Shown here one piece after another: positions 33,658 through 34,414 of a stretch of DNA of 34,414 nt. This stretch comes from JANSYP01 sp039184415 (lineage in GTDB: Bacteria; Pseudomonadota; Alphaproteobacteria; Rhodobacterales; Rhodobacteraceae). The first letter of the stretch is position 1. The number at the start of each line of letters is the position of its first letter. The notes beneath the pieces are model-generated. The model searched no databases and was not told where the DNA came from. It saw only the letters and a program-made list of their open reading frames with translations. Position numbers and translations under genes: made by a program. The stretch lies in NCBI GenBank assembly GCA_039184415.1, contig JBCDBB010000018.1:1-34414 (forward strand), written 5' to 3'.

Positions 33658-34414
33658 ATGAGCGACACGGTTCTTTCGGTGTCCGACCTCTCGGTCACCT
33701 TCCGGCAGGACGGCAAGGACATCCCGGCAGTGCGCGGCGTATCCTTCAGTGTTGGGCGCGGCGAGACCGTGGCGCTTGTGGGGGAAAGCGGCTCGGGCAA
33801 GTCGGTCACAGCGCTCTCGACCGTGCAGCTTCTGGCAGACAGCGCGACGGTCACCGGGTCGGTCCGGTACCAGGGACGTGAGATGGTCGACGCGTCGGAA
33901 CCCGAGCTGCGCAAAATCCGCGGCAACGATATCAGCTTCATCTTCCAGGAGCCGATGACGTCGCTCAATCCGCTCCATCCGTTGGAAAAGCAGATCGCGG
34001 AGAGCCTCGCACTCCACCAGGGGCTGACCGGCGACAAGGCGCGCGCCCGTATCATCGAGCTGTTGCAGCGGGTTGGAATCCAGGATGCCGAGAGCCGCCT
34101 GGGGGCCTATCCACACCAGCTTTCCGGCGGGCAGCGACAGCGCGTGATGATCGCCATGGCACTGGCCAACGGCCCCGACCTGCTCGTCGCGGACGAACCG
34201 ACCACGGCGCTCGACGTGACGATCCAGGCGCAAATCCTCGATCTGCTGGCAGAGTTGAAAGAGACTGAGGGCATGAGCCTGCTCTTCATCACCCATGACC
34301 TCGGGATCGTGCGCAAGATCGCAGATCGGGTGTGCGTGATGAAGGACGGAGAGATCGTCGAGGCCGGGCCAACCGCCGAGATCTTCGGAGATCCGCAGCA
34401 TCCTTACACGCAAA
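33658..34414 (+). CDS. yejF: YejF-like peptide ABC ATPase, cut by the window end
   Basis: The visible 252 residues cover the first of the two ATPase domains that YejF normally has (full length about 530). Walker A is GESGSGKS (about 43-50), Q-loop FIFQEPMTSLNPLHP, signature LSGGQRQRV, Walker B LLVADEPTTALD and switch histidine LFITHDLGIVRKIAD. The last visible codons read DPQHPYTQ, typical of oligopeptide-importer ATPases. The start ATG 33658 has GAGG eight bases upstream. It powers the YejB-YejE channel. The second ATPase domain is beyond the window. Confidence 0.94.
   Translation, partial: MSDTVLSVSDLSVTFRQDGKDIPAVRGVSFSVGRGETVALVGESGSGKSVTALSTVQLLADSATVTGSVRYQGREMVDASEPELRKIRGNDISFIFQEPMTSLNPLHPLEKQIAESLALHQGLTGDKARARIIELLQRVGIQDAESRLGAYPHQLSGGQRQRVMIAMALANGPDLLVADEPTTALDVTIQAQILDLLAELKETEGMSLLFITHDLGIVRKIADRVCVMKDGEIVEAGPTAEIFGDPQHPYTQ

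Overview
The window looks like chromosomal DNA of a Rhodobacteraceae bacterium (Roseobacter group, Alphaproteobacteria). I infer this from gene content and style, not from a database search. The DNA is GC-rich. Several genes use GTG starts. It carries the alphaproteobacterial regulator TrcR, an Atm1-type exporter, a membrane-anchored cytochrome cy/c552-type protein beside prephenate dehydratase, and a yejABEF peptide importer. No tRNA, rRNA, CRISPR array, insertion sequence or phage gene was recognised. Most of the window is well-conserved housekeeping DNA.

Layout. Bases 1-376 (minus) hold the start of a LOG-type Rossmann protein that switches in frame to an unrelated 24-residue repeat. Bases 466-3561 (plus) encode a LysM/Ig-like envelope protein and an Atm1-type ABC exporter. 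A 374-base stretch without a convincing gene follows. Bases 3936-8608 (minus) encode an RND efflux adaptor and permease with overlapping ends. Bases 8818-12365 (plus) form the yfgM-bamB-der cluster for outer membrane assembly and ribosome biogenesis. An OmpA-like anchored protein and an RNase T2 follow on minus, then trcR and a small lipoprotein gene on plus.

Bases 15774-18529 (minus) carry dnaX, ybaB and recR. Upstream of dnaX on the other strand is an ankyrin-repeat gene broken by a one-base frameshift, and beyond it the SRP RNA gene ffs (minus) with a good promoter. A SHOCT-domain protein, a three-gene ABC importer of unknown substrate (substrate-binding protein, ATPase, permease) and a CpdB-like nucleotide phosphoesterase follow on minus. 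nudC and an SRPBCC gene are on plus, pheA on minus, a membrane-anchored cytochrome c with a clear terminator on plus, and yejA-yejB-yejE-yejF on plus, the last cut by the window end.

No obvious new multi-gene system is present. The most unusual items are the LOG/24-residue-repeat fusion at the left edge, the frameshifted ankyrin gene inside a conserved block, an RND permease with two extra predicted membrane segments, an RNase T2 with His-Gln in place of the usual His-Glu, and a CpdB-like enzyme with no visible signal peptide.
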